DNA of 64,000 bases from Triatoma infestans. Its lineage: Eukaryota > Arthropoda > Insecta > Hemiptera > Reduviidae. Below the pieces are notes generated by a model, which saw only the letters and a list, made by a program, of their open reading frames with translations, made no database searches and was not told the origin of the DNA. The first letter of the stretch is position 1; every line of letters starts with the position of its first letter. A program made the translations under genes and the position numbers. The stretch covers positions 124,001-188,000 of the forward strand of contig JAAEAF010014371.1 in the NCBI GenBank assembly GCA_011037195.1. The letters run 5' to 3'. Shown piece after piece: positions 1-10,676 of this stretch.

Positions 1-90
1 ACTTTATCCCAAGTCTATCACTTTAGCATATGTTTCATCATCAGAAATGCCGAACTAGGGATTTTCTGTATTAGAATTATTCATTACTAG
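1..90. other. Left flank of first LTR element
   Basis: Short AT-rich flank with no recognisable coding or repeat signal. Its last bases (ATTACTAG) do not match the bases after the far LTR (ACATTCTG), so no target-site duplication is visible around the LTR element that follows. Confidence 0.5.
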
Positions 91-802
91 TGTAATGACA
101 TATCAAAGTCATAGCAATGTCAAAGTGGTATCAAAGTCATAGATATGTCAAAGTGGTTCCAGCCAGCTGCTATCTTCACAAAGGATGGCAGGAACAAAGG
201 ATAATTTATAACTAGTGGCCTAGCCGGCCGCTGTCTTCAAGACAAGGCCGCGGCCAAACAAACAAAACCCTTTTCAATATAAGGGTCAATACTTTACATC
301 AAAGCAAGCACCGATAAAGCTGGCCACTGACCTAAATCACTGGTCACCGAACTAACCAAGGTCGCAACACTAGGAGAGATGTCTTGGTGTGAGTGTTGCT
401 TACACATCTGACAGTGTGTGAGTAACACTAATATAAACTTCGCCCCACTGGAAGAGGGGATCATTATACACGAATTATTATACACGAGTACATTATTATT
501 CGAGCAGCAGTTCCGCGTCCCTATACAGGTTTTACTTATACTTATTTTCATAATTGTGCATCTTAGTTTATTTATTTTAATCATCTTAAATTATTTGTTA
601 TTTTAACTTTAAATTATCTAAGTATTTCATGTTAATAGTTACCACTTCTCACATTTAAATTACTGTAAAAAATATAGCCTATTTTTATAAATTCAGGGTT
701 AGTAATTCGAGCTCTAACTTCTAAAAATCTCCAAACTAACTTCCGCCCTCTTCAAGACATCTACTACATACCATAGGAATCACAATAAACGATTCCACTA
801 CA
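91..802 (+). repeat. 5' LTR of first element
   Basis: The 712-bp left terminal repeat includes a GC-rich inverted stretch around 220-255 with a TGTCTTCAAGACA core. There is a possible TATA-like AATATAAAC near 428-436, and an AATAAA close to the right end (about 785) that could serve as the polyadenylation signal. The sequence recurs at 4828-5296 with a gap. Confidence 0.85.
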
Positions 803-804
803 TC

Positions 805-828
805 TGGTGGCAGCGACTAGGATCCGAA
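805..828 (+). promoter_or_regulatory. Primer-binding-site-like sequence
   Basis: Directly after the 5' LTR the sequence reads TGGTGGCAGCGACTAGGATC. A near match (TGGCAGCGGTGGGATCAGAA) follows the LTR at 20721. The position and leading TGG fit a tRNA-primed minus-strand start. I could not assign a tRNA, because the spacing to the T-arm-like part is off from the standard eight bases. Confidence 0.5.
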
Positions 829-947
829 CAGCGATTCCAGTTCCTTCGGAGTAAGTCAAATTTTAATACATATTTTTTTTATTTATATATTAAATTTTTA
901 CTGTGTTCATATACGTTCAATCAAATTGAACTATTTTTGGTGAATTT

Positions 948-1637
948 ATGAAAACTAGGGGATCTAGGAAAACTTGTGCAAGTCCCATTAAAATTTCTGA
1001 CTCTCAATCAATTAAAAACATGACCACATATAATCTCAATGGTGTACAGATGTCTCTAGAAGAGGCTGTGCAACACCTCTTGGGTGAAAGGGAAAGGTCT
1101 GCACCTACTCCCCCGGCCCAAGATAAAACATCCATTATTGCCAGTCTGAACCTTTTAAATCAGATTCCGTGTTTTGACGGAGAACAGAACGCAAACATCG
1201 AACTTTTTCTAGAACAGGTACAACGCTGTGCTAGATTGTCACGATGGGACGACGATACCACATTAGAAGTGGTTGAATTCAAAATTTCCGATACTGCAGA
1301 AACCTTCTACAACACCCAAAAATCGCTACTATTACGAGAAGGTAAAGTAGTTGATTTTAAAACCATATCAAAATTGCTGCTCAACCGGTACCACACAGAA
1401 CAAACGCCTCTCGTTCTCTTACGCCAAATCACGAACATGCAGGCTCCCCCAAATGACTCGGTAGAAAAAATCGCCGACAAGCTCCGTCACCTGCACGCTC
1501 TAATCTCAGACAAGGCCGAAGCTAATCCCAAACTAACTTTACAAACGGTGTTAACCAAAATCACCACCGACACCTTCATTACGCTACTTCCGCAAAATCT
1601 AAGGAACGAGGTCCGCACTAAGCTTCCTGAAACCTAG
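948..1637 (+). pseudogene. gag capsid region, retrotransposon
   Basis: An open frame of 229 residues starting at the first ATG after the LTR leader. The N-terminal third is polar. From about residue 65 it reads as a retrotransposon Gag core: a FDGEQNANIELFLEQVQR segment, then helices with the spacing of the Retrotrans_gag family (LLNRYHTEQTPLVLLRQITNM) and a C-terminal LLPQNLRNEVRTKLP segment. Such proteins assemble the RNA-containing particle. The frame stops at 1637, but coding-like sequence continues in another frame, so it is broken by a frameshift near its end. The element at 20721 keeps a comparable start (ATG at about 20783) that soon reaches a stop. Confidence 0.75.
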
Positions 1638-1639
1638 AC

Positions 1640-2145
1640 AGTGCGCTGGAATATACCACGGCACTAAGAGAAATAAAGGCTGCAGACTCTGCTCCGTCAG
1701 TGTTTGCAATAATGCCGAAACCCAAATTAATTAAACCGGTGGCGAAACAAAATAACCTACCGCCATCGCCATGCAAATATTGTGGGAGTATGCATTTTCA
1801 CGCAGATGCATTCAAAAAAATAAACCCCCAGTATTTAACGTAGTCAAAAATCGTCCATGTCGACATTGCTCAGGGCCGCATTTCGACAGACATTGCACTG
1901 CTCCAAAAACAAAGACGCGTACAAACTTCGGCAAATTCTCGCCGCAAGCCAATAAATTTAATAATTTTCAAAGTCGTAGTAACCGACGTCAATCCACACA
2001 TACACCCCAGTCTCAATAATCAGCGTCATACGGAAGTAAATAAGTCAACACATAATACTATTGACAAACCGACCTGCCAGTATTGTGATAAATACGGCCA
2101 TACCGCTCGAGATTGCTTCCTTATCAAGCCAGAAAACGGCTAAAT
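1640..2145 (+). pseudogene. gag nucleocapsid end, broken zinc knuckles
   Basis: This continuation of gag is spread over several frames. Three CCHC-like knuckles can be seen. One near 1772 (CKYCGSMHFHADAF) lacks the last Cys. One near 1858 reads CRHCSGPHFDRHC, one residue shorter than the standard spacing. One near 2075 (CQYCDKYGHTARDC) is canonical CX2CX4HX4C. Such knuckles bind genomic RNA. Stops and shifts between them mean no single protein is made. No protease or pol frame follows. Confidence 0.65.
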
Positions 2146-2789
2146 CACCGGCAGTCACAGGCGTTTCTACAGGCCACAACTACGGCGATTACCCCGGCAT
2201 TGCGAAGACAATTACTACGAGAAAAAGTAATACATTGAAACACACCAGTGAACTCTGCACTTCCTGTCTCACAGCAGCAACATGACCCACATAACGCGAA
2301 CACTACAGCTTATACTATCTATTAGTAGCTAAACTGGTCATGCCTAATTTATAGTCATTAAATTTGTGACTAAGTGATTATGAAATTCATTAATTTGTAA
2401 ATTTCCTTTTAATAAATTGATTAACGTTATTTCCTTAAAATCGGAGGTTAGATAGTTGCGTTTATAAGCATAATTAATTAATTTTTTAATTCAATCTATG
2501 TCGCAAGTTTTACTAATATTGGAAAAGTTCTTCTTTCATGCACAATTTCAAGTTTAAGCATAATTATTATAGCGCTTTTTCTCTAATTAATCTTTGTCAA
2601 ATTCAATCAAAGTCAATCAAAGTTTTACGTACATCTTTGTCAAATTCAATCAAAGTCTTACGTACAGTAAATTTAAGCTTGCAAAATCTTAGCACATAAA
2701 TTCATACTCCTTTTTATATATTAAGACATGTTATTTTCAACGATTTTATGTATAAGTAAATTTCAAGTAACCTTTTCTTATAAGTGTAA

Positions 2790-2975
2790 TCACACTCTCA
2801 CTCACAAACATCACTTCCGGTGTTGGGAAAGGTTCGTCAACCAACCTCACTCACAAACACCACTTCCGGTGTTGAGAGGTTCAATCTCACTCACAAGCAC
2901 CACTGCCGGAGATTGGTCAACCAAACACCACATCCGGTGCCAAACACCACATCAAGTGTTGAGAAAGGTTCACCC
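2790..2975. repeat. Array of short palindromic units
   Basis: CTCACTCACAAACAC(C) is followed by CACTTCCGGTG and GGTTC(GTC)AACC in loosely tandem copies. Several units form small hairpins, for example AACACC-ACTTCC-GGTGTT, and degenerate copies follow to about 2975. Confidence 0.6.
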
Positions 2976-3961
2976 ACCTTAGTCCAGGAAGTTACACAAC
3001 ACTCACATACAACACTCATACAAACATAAATTCGGCTATACACACACAGCCAATAGTAACAATAATTATTTTCATTTACCGCCAATGGTACTAAAATTGT
3101 TTATATTTCAGGTACACATCCTTTCTTACAAGTGACTACACAAATAGTCACAATAAAAAAAAATAAATTTAAAAAAAAAAACTCTAAAATTATCTCTTCA
3201 TTCAAAAACTTAACAAAAATTGCTTCCTTGTTTAGTAGAATAATACCAATAACAGGTAAACTCAACAATAACACATTCGAGACGGAAGACCAACAATACA
3301 CCTTTCACCAAGCTAGTGCCAAACAAAGACGTTAACACGTGGACATAACACTTAGGCGTCATTAAATAAAATACAATTGTAAGTAACTAATCCCTTTCAG
3401 GTATATTATTTTATTTATCTATATACTTATTCTACCTTTTCTTACAGGTCATTCCCTTCAATAAATTGTGATTCACTATTAATTTAAAATTTTAATTATA
3501 CATGTACTAACACAAATTTTGCAGCATTTCGCCACGGCAACGGATATTTAACTACCAACGAGCTCATTAACTACAAAAAAAATCACTAGTGTACCAAACC
3601 GAACCACTAGTGTACATACCGAATACGACGACAAACCCATGTTCCCCCTATAACTGCGTTTTGTGTACATGCCATTTTTTTTCACACATATAGCTATATA
3701 TATATTTAGATTTTATATAGTCGACATCTAAATTAAGTTAAAGTAAGAAGTCTATGACTAATCAACGAATCTCGAGAAACCTAACTTTGAGCTCAACACC
3801 TATCCCGCAAGCGCTTTCCCTTCTTCCTTGCTCGCAGCATGCATGGGGTAAATCAGGGGCAACAATTAATCGATAAATCTAAAAGTATAAATATATATAA
3901 ATTTTAAAAATAAGGGTGCACATTTTACATTTCTTATAAATAATATTATAACGCGGTATAC

Positions 3962-4345
3962 CAACTTTTATTAATTCACTGACATTTGTATGTCACGTTT
4001 CCTTTATCATGTTATCTCTTTTAATAACATTTACATATTAATTTTTTGAATTTATCCACTTTTATAATTCATTTTCTATGATATTTGTATGTCACGTTTT
4101 CTTTTATCATGTTATCTCTTTTAATAACATTTACATATTAAATTTTTGAATTTATCAACTTTTATAATTCATTTTCTATGATATTTGTATGTCACGTTTC
4201 CTTTATCATGTTATCTCTTTTAATAACATTTACATATTAAATTTTTGAATTTATCAACTTTTATAATTCATTTTCTATGATATTTGTATGTCACGTTTCC
4301 TTTATCATGTTATCTCTTTTAATAACATTTACATATTTGTATAAT
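3962..4345. repeat. 99-bp tandem repeat, about 4 copies
   Basis: The TTTGTATGTCACGTTT motif recurs at about 3985, 4084, 4184 and 4283, a period of 99-100 bp. Each unit continues through CATGTTATCTCTTTTAATAA and ends in CATTTTCTATGA. Units are nearly identical. A much more degenerate version lies at about 17260-17640 in the second LTR element. Confidence 0.85.
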
Positions 4346-4827
4346 TCATTTTCTATAACAATTACATGTAATTTTTTTGACTCTATTAACCGATAATTGC
4401 ATATTACGTTACAACTTCATTTTCTATGTCAATAACATTCGCATGTTAAATTTTAATTCTATCGATAATCAAAACAAAAATTTTAACCAAACATCATAAG
4501 TTGTAAACCTTATAATACTTTTAATTGTATATAATTAGTATCACTATCAACTTTTCCATTCTTAAATTCATTGTTAAAAATCGCATCATTGTAATATTTT
4601 CAATCTATTGTGAAAAGTTTCAAAATAGCAATATTATCGAACCGTGATTTTAAAAAATTAACACGGTATAAATAATTGTAACATAATTCAACTAAAATGC
4701 ACAATAATTAACTTAAATTCAAAAAAAAAATAGGGCACGCTCGTACAACGACGTAAATCTACGAAGATGCAACTTCAGCATCCGCCCCACGCAACAAATT
4801 TTTTCATGCTGAAAAAATTTTTCAAGA

Positions 4828-5296
4828 TGTAATGACATATCAAAGTCATAGCAACGGTATCAAAGTCATAGCAATGTCAAAGTGGTTCCAGCCAGCTGCT
4901 ATCTTCACAAAGGATGGCAGGAATAAAGGACAATTTATAACTAGTGGCCTAGCCGGCCGCTGTCTTCAAGACAAGGCCGCGGCCAAACAAACGAAATACT
5001 TTTCAATACAAGGGTCAAGACTTTACATCCAAGCAAGCACCGATAAAGCTGGCCACTGACCTAAATCACTGGTCACCGAACTAACCAAGGTCGCACAAGG
5101 TCGCATAAGGTCGCACACTAGGGGAGATGTCTTGGTGTGAATGTTACTCACACATTATTACTGTAAAAATATAGTCTATTTTTATAAATTCAGTGTTAGT
5201 AATTCGAGCTCTAACTTCTAAAAATCTCCAAACTAACTTCCGCCCTCTTCAAGACATCTACTTACCATAGGAAACACAATAAACGATTCCACTACA
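4828..5296 (+). repeat. 3' LTR of first element, internally deleted
   Basis: It matches the 5' LTR from TGTAATGACATATC to CGATTCCACTACA but lacks about 243 bp. The break lies after TTACTCACACAT, where the sequence jumps to TTACTGTAAAAATATAG. The missing block includes the TATA-like stretch. A short triplication of AAGGTCGCA lies at about 5087-5115. Confidence 0.85.
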
Positions 5297-5297
5297 A

Positions 5298-5435
5298 CAT
5301 TCTGGCCACAAAGGACGCCGACTTGACATAATAGAACAACTCAAAATATATAAAGACAAGACACAAAACTTAATAAACGAACAGACAAAATTTGCCAGTG
5401 AACCATTATTCAAAACACTCTTCCCACAACAATAA
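5298..5435 (+). pseudogene. C-terminal remnant of a retroelement ORF
   Basis: A 45-codon open stretch immediately after the 3' LTR ends in TAA. It begins HSGHKGRRLDIIEQLKIYK and continues to a LINEQTKFASEPLFK segment. The pattern (GRRLDIIE, then an NEQ motif and a short hydrophobic tail) resembles the extreme C-terminus of Penelope-like GIY-YIG proteins as I remember them. The evidence is short and the family assignment is tentative. The LTR junction cuts off everything upstream. Confidence 0.35.
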
Positions 5436-5559
5436 AAACGCAATTACCAGCACAAGTAGTATACATGGACCACGTTGTTCTTAAACAGATTATACATTTA
5501 GTTAGTTTTATATACCTTTAGTTTAGTTAGTTTTATAGATTATACCTTTAGTTTTAGTT

Positions 5560-6385
5560 TAGTTTAAAAAAAAAGTATGCTGCGTACATGGAGAGTATAC
5601 GTGAATATTATGTAAAGAGGTGAATGGTCGAGTGGAATGCATAGTTATAAATATGCATATGTATATGTGGTATATATACAAATATCATATATATATATAT
5701 ATATAAAATACATATATATAACATGATGTACATATATAATATATGATATGTGTATGTGTATATACAATATACACATGGTAGGTATATATGTGTGTATATG
5801 TATATATGTAAGGTATATGTTTAGTATATGTATGTACTGTAAGATATATAGTATAATATATACATATTTATATATATTACATAGTTATAAATATTATAAA
5901 ATATGCTTAGTATGCATATGTGTATTTAATTTTTATTATTTTAATCGCTTAATTTTAAATCGTGTTAGCTTGAAATCGTTATTTAATTTAATTTTAAAGT
6001 TATTCTGATTATTTAATTGTCAAATGAATCTCCCTCCAACAACAGAGTTTAAAAATGATAGCCCCACATGTTGTTTCCATTTTAAGGAAAATGTGCCCCT
6101 TGAACAACCCAAACACGTGTTCCTTTCCCTCCCAGCTCCCATACCTCCCTTTGACCCAGTTTAAGAGTCTAGTTTTTAAATACAATTAAAAAGACCAGTC
6201 AGTGGATAAACTGAATTTGCTCTGTGCAAGTCTGTGTTATCACACTGTCTGAAAAACGCATCCTGAAGATGGGCGAACGCCCGAAACCGGTCGATGACCA
6301 CAAAATGAAGCAGGCTACCACGGAAAATGCCTCTGATGCTTTCCAGCTCTGCGGAACCAACCTCCACAACAACTCTATATGTGAA
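5560..6385 (-). mobile_element. Repeat W2, copy 1
   Basis: On the minus strand this reads GTTGGTTCCGCAGAGCTGG, then ACCGGTTTCGGGCGTTCGCC, then CTCTGTTGTTGGAGGGAG and an AT-rich tail, matching the two halves of the copy at 21685-24600. It preserves the uninterrupted site (GTGTTTGGGTTGTTCAAGG, minus strand) into which a Jockey fragment inserted in copy 2. No coding capacity is seen. It may be the tail of a larger retroelement. It ends against a W1 copy at about 6386. Confidence 0.7.
5640..5900. repeat. AT/GT-rich simple-sequence tract
   Basis: Degenerate TATATG and TATGTA repeats with an uninterrupted (AT)n core at about 5685-5705, inside W2 copy 1. Confidence 0.85.
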
Positions 6386-7265
6386 GTTAATAGTATAGTT
6401 TAAAGAAAATCGTTGGAGCCGTTTTAGAGTAAATAGCAGAAAACTGAAAACTATTTTCATTAAAGCTAATTTCCGGTCGCTCGAGTTTCTTCAGATCGGG
6501 ATTTCGACCACATATTTAATTCAAATCAATATCATTTAGATAATAGTACTGTAATATAAACTGAAACAGCACTTAAGAGGAAACCGCACCCCTCCCCCAA
6601 AAGTGTTCTTAAATAAATTTTCCCGGAAAAACGTTTAAAGTAAAAGTTGTGGCTCTTTATATGTGTAGTTGACATGCAAATTTTAAAAAAATAGTTGAAG
6701 CCGTTTTTGAGAAAATTACAAAAACTGGAGAAAACCATTCAGTAGAGTGGCCCTTCCGGTTGAGATTTTGCCCGAAATCTTCGTGTCTGAGGCGGTGGTA
6801 GTACTTAAACGGAATACCAAATTTGAGCTTCCTGCACCTTTTCGTTTTTGAGATATTCTTTTCATACACATACGCATATACATACAGACCATTTTTTAAA
6901 AACCATTTTTAGGGAAGGGTTAGCGTACTGGACTCCAACGCGGAGGATCGAGTTCGAATCCAGCTGTGCTGCCCTTAGATTTTTTCTTCCTAGGAGCCTT
7001 TACAGCTCACTAGGAAGAACAGTCTTTACAGCTCACTAGGTGATGGACAGTGTTATCTGTAACGAGAGAACACTGTCCGGAGGCCGGCAGTGCACTGAGA
7101 AATCTCCGCGCACCAATGACCATAGATGTTGACGCGCCTTATATTTAAAAAAAAACAACACTTTTTAGTATTCAGGTGACCCCAAATCATGTATTTCCGG
7201 TGAAAACGCAATTTCAAAAATCTGGCACGATCGCAATGCTTCCTGTTACTAGTAAGAGGAAGTAA
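6386..7265 (+). mobile_element. Repeat W1 copy, split by a SINE
   Basis: It lacks the TCTGG start and begins in the body. It shows two successive body modules (GTTTAAAGAAAATCGTTGGAG near 6397 and a second near 6690), then a CATACACATACGCATATACA simple tract, and ends GCTTCCTGTTACTAGTAAGAGGAAGTAA, the 3' stem-loop end of W1. A SINE occupies 6912-7158. Confidence 0.75.
6912..7158 (+). mobile_element. tRNA-derived SINE
   Basis: The head reads GGTTAGCGTACTGGACTCCA followed by a B-box-like GAGTTCGAATCC, as in tRNA-derived SINEs transcribed by RNA polymerase III. The body has a short inner duplication (TTTACAGCTCACTAGG twice, near 7000 and 7023). The 3' part reads AATGACCATAGATGTTGACG then CGCC, and ends in a run of nine A. 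Flanks AACCATTTTTAG and ACACTTTTTAG suggest an imperfect target duplication. It sits inside a W1 copy, so it is younger than that copy. Confidence 0.75.
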
Positions 7266-7777
7266 AGATTCATATATTTTTTTTTTTGTATTATTTTTAA
7301 TGTCATTTAATAAAAATCGTAATAATAGTAGTTAGTAGTTTTGGTAATAGTGGTTTTAAATGATTTTATTTTCTGTTTTTTTGTTTTGTTTCGTTTTATC
7401 TCAGCTTCGTTATTCTTTGAAATTCGTTTATTATTTTTTTATTTTTCCATCTCTCTTTGCTGGTTTATGTCATCTTCTTTTAGAAGTTATAAATTTAATT
7501 AAATTCTCTTTGTATAAATGTTTTCTGTAAATAATAATAATAATAATGAATATAATAAATTATAATTAAAAATTATAATTATAATAATAAATGGAATAGT
7601 TAATTAAAATTGAGATCAAATATACCTGAGATATTTTTTTTTTAATAATTATAAATGATATTTAAACGATAAATATGTGAAAATCTGTTAATTCAGAATA
7701 ATATATTAGTTCTCTAGTTTATTTATAGAATTAAGGATCATTCGTCCTGTTATAGATCGAAATCAAATTCTGTTTTG
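7266..7777. other. AT-rich spacer
   Basis: Very AT-rich, with (AAT)n-type runs near 7530-7600. I see no coding or structured signal. Confidence 0.5.
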
Positions 7778-7786
7778 CAATAAATC

Positions 7787-7828
7787 ATTACTACTACTAC
7801 TACTAATACTACTACTACTACTACTACA
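7787..7828. repeat. (TAC)n tail of RTE LINE
   Basis: A run of TAC triplets with one TAA interruption at the 3' end of the minus-strand LINE. Short tandem 3' tails are characteristic of RTE elements and probably arise during target-primed reverse transcription. Confidence 0.85.
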
Positions 7829-7851
7829 TAGCCCTACAGCCCGGGATGGGC

Positions 7852-10676
7852 CTAGGCTTCCTGAATAATGTCCCTTCATGTATCTCTATCTCCAGTCTTC
7901 TGTCTCCACGCTGTAACGCCCAGTATCCTTAAATCATCTTCGAGGTCCTGCAGCCACCGTCTTCTTGGTCGGCCTACTCTTCTTTTGCCAATTATAGAGC
8001 CATGCAACAATTTGTACGGCATTCTATTTGTGGGCATTCTTATTATATGGCCCAGCCATTCCAAACGGCGTATTTTAATGAACTGAATCACATTGGCATC
8101 ATTATTTAAGGAATACAGCTCGGTGTTTGTTCGGAGTTTCCACGTATTTGTTTGAACATCGAGGAATGGACCAAAAATCTTCCTTAAAAGCTTGCATTAC
8201 TGGACGGATTAGGGTTTTATACAACCTTATCTTAGTAGTTTGAGACAATAGTCAACTTTTAAAAAAATTAACGTTTGCCTAGTAAGCTCTATTAGCTGCC
8301 ATTATTCTTCTCTTTACTTCATTTATTGTTTTGTTTTCATAATTCAATTCTGATCCCAGATATATGAAGCTTTTAACTTTTTCAAAGGTGTAACCATCAG
8401 GTATCTAATGAAGCACTACTATGGCCTGTGTTGGTACTCATATATTTCGTTTTGCTTTCATTTATGCAAAGGCCCATTTTTTTGCTTTCATTATTGAGCG
8501 TACTAAAGGACTCTTTGAGTGATGGAATGTTCCTGGAAATCAGGCATATATCATCTGCATATACACATAACTGGTTGCATGAATGCATGATATTCCCTGA
8601 AATGTTTAGTTTCTTTATCACACTGTGTAAGGCCAGATTGAAGACGGTAGCAGATAGGGCATCGCCTTGTCTCACGCCAGTCAAAATGGGGAATTCAGGA
8701 CTTATGTTGCCGCCTATAATAATCTTTCCATCACTATCATTCAGTGTCATGGTGCTCGGTCTGATCAACTTTCTTGGGTCGTTAAAACCTATTAAGGCTT
8801 CAATCAGTTTCGTTCTATTGATACTGTAAAATGCCTGCCGATAGTCAATAAAAAGGAGGTGAAGGTCAATTTTATACTCCTAGCACTTCTCCAGCAATTG
8901 TCTCATTACAAATATTTGATCCGTAGTGCCAATTCCTCGCCGGAAACCGCACTGATAGTCGGTTATGGTATTTTCGGCAAAGAGATTTAATTTTTTCAGT
9001 ATAACATTTGAGAAGAATTTATACGCTACTGTGAGAAGGAAAATTCCACGATAATTGTTGCACTGCAGTCTATCACCATTTTTGTAAATAGGACATATGA
9101 GACTAGTTCTCCATTTTTTGGGCATTCGTTCTTTTTCCCATATGTCTAAGATGAGAGAATACAATTGTGTCTGCATAATTTCTCCACAATTTTGGAAAAA
9201 TTCGGCTACGAGGGAATCTTTACCAGGTGCTTTATTGTTTTTTAATTTTCCAATTGACTCCAAGAAATCGTCCATGTCCGGCGGCTCAATACCATCTTCA
9301 TTTCTCACTGTTACTCGACCTGAGCTTCTACACTATACAAATCTCTAAAATGTTCTACCCATCTGTCAATAGCTTCCGCCTTTCCTTCTATTACTCTACC
9401 ATCTTTATTTTTGCATGAATCGGTTTTAGGTTGAAAGCCTCTATTTATATATTTAACCGCCCAGTGAATTTTCTGGTTTCGTTATTACTTCTTAGCTCTT
9501 CAATCTCTTCTACTTGCTTTCTTAAGAAAACCCTTTTTTTCGCGCGTATGATCTTTTTTGCTCTTCGGCGGCTCAATTGATAATCTGCTGGGCTTTCCCT
9601 CGTAGTGCGTTGTAATATAATTAGTCTCTGTTCATTTCTTATTCTTAGCACTTCACAGCATTTATCATCGAACCATTCCTCACTACCTTTTGTTTTCTCA
9701 GCAATAATACCATTCGCGTTTCCTCAATAACTTTACTGATTTTACACCACTTCATTTCTATTCCGTTTCTTCACTCTCAATATCGAGAACTTTTTTTAAC
9801 TATCTTTTTATCTCCTAGTTCCTTAAATTCTTCCAGCTTGTCCGGGTCTTTGAACTTCTCCAAATGCTAGGCTTTCCTTTTGTGTAATTTTCCTCTCCGC
9901 AAGCATGCCAGTCGCTTTCTATATTTAATTTTCACCAGAAAGTGGTCCGAATCACAGTTTGGTCCTCTGGCAGATCTAACATCAGTCACTGAGGAAGAGT
10001 GGCGTCTCGATATGAGTACATGATCAATTTGGGTTAACGTACCGTTTGGTGCCTTCCAGTTCCAGTGTGCATTTTTTTTTGTGGGAAGCAGGTACTTTTT
10101 ATTATCATGTTATTTGCTTCAGCAAGTTCGCACAAGTATTTACCGTTATCGTTTGTTTCATTATGAAGTGAGTAGGTCCCAGCAACCGTTCGTGTAAAAT
10201 TCTCCTTGCCCACTTGAACATTTAGATCACCAAGTACGATTTTGGTGTCATATCTGGGGCTACATTGAAGGGTTCTTTCCAATTGTTGATGAAAAGCTAG
10301 CTTCTCATCCTCATCGCTATCCTCAGTAGGTGCATATGCAGAGATCAAAGTTGTAATTCTGAATTTTCCCTTCAAACGCATTTTGCGTAATCTGTCGTTG
10401 ATAGGTTCAAATAACAGTAAGCTACGGCGCAATCCTTTCATAAACATGAATCCAGGTCCTCTTTGTCCAGTCTTTTTTGCTCCACTATTCTTTTTTGTCA
10501 AGTCTGCCCTGTCCACCCCATCTAATCTCTTGCAGGGCCACTGCGTCAATATTAAATTTGATTAGTTCTTCAGCTATTTCAGCCATTTTTCCAGGCTTTA
10601 GCATCGCCCGAACGTTCCATGTCGCTAAAACCAGATCCGAAGTCCATTTCCTGTTACCCTTTTTTTGTCCATCCAT
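7852..10676 (-). pseudogene. RTE endonuclease/reverse transcriptase ORF
   Basis: Minus-strand fragments in order. Near 10640-10490, [17 protein letters not shown] and [14 protein letters not shown] are motifs of an APE-type endonuclease. Near 10370-10200, ISAYAPTEDSDE and KIVLGDLNVQVGKEN follow. A basic linker lies near 9650-9445. The reverse transcriptase follows, with KLKNNKAPGKDSL, YRGIFLLTVAYKFFSN and CGFRRGIGTTDQIF (9308-8880), then LTGVRQGDALSATVFN and the catalytic YADDICLISR near 8550-8700. The tail has RRLEWLGHIIRM and GRPRRRWLQDLEDDL near 8091-7900. These would nick target DNA and copy the element's RNA. Frames change at least four times with stops between, so this is a pseudogene. 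Neighbouring endonuclease-like antisense frames are shadows. Confidence 0.9.

Larger units (their letters stand above)
2150..4827 (+). other. Long non-coding interior of LTR element
   Basis: About 2.7 kb without supported coding sequence. The stretch from about 2300 to 2480 is closely matched at 15771-15950 in the second element, and the end (about 4735-4820, with CATGCTGAAAAAA) is matched at 19905-20010. It is therefore a true part of this element family and not foreign filler. It contains a short-hairpin array and a 99-bp tandem repeat. The bases before the right LTR are only weakly purine-rich here. The second element has a better polypurine tract (GAGGGGGGAA). Confidence 0.7.
91..5296 (+). 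mobile_element. Gypsy-like LTR retrotransposon, gag only
   Basis: Two direct terminal repeats start TGTAATGACATATC and end CGATTCCACTACA, giving the TG...CA ends usual for LTRs. Between them lie a primer-site-like TGGCAGCG stretch, a decayed gag, and about 2.5 kb with no coding signal. I see no protease, reverse transcriptase, RNase H or integrase. It is therefore either a large non-autonomous element that needs a partner for movement, or a pol-deleted copy. The terminal repeats differ in length (712 and 469 bp) because the right one has lost an internal block. No target-site duplication was found. A related element lies at 15614-20800. Assignment to Ty3/Gypsy rests on gag type and LTR form, not on pol. 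Confidence 0.8.

Noticed and set aside
3101..3460. Splice-acceptor-like TTTCAGGT and TTACAGGT motifs suggesting host exons
   Set aside because: No open frame follows them, and the region is interior to an LTR element.
6930..6985. tRNA gene from the B-box-like GAGTTCGAATCC
   Set aside because: No cloverleaf could be paired around it, and it continues into a SINE body with an A-tail.
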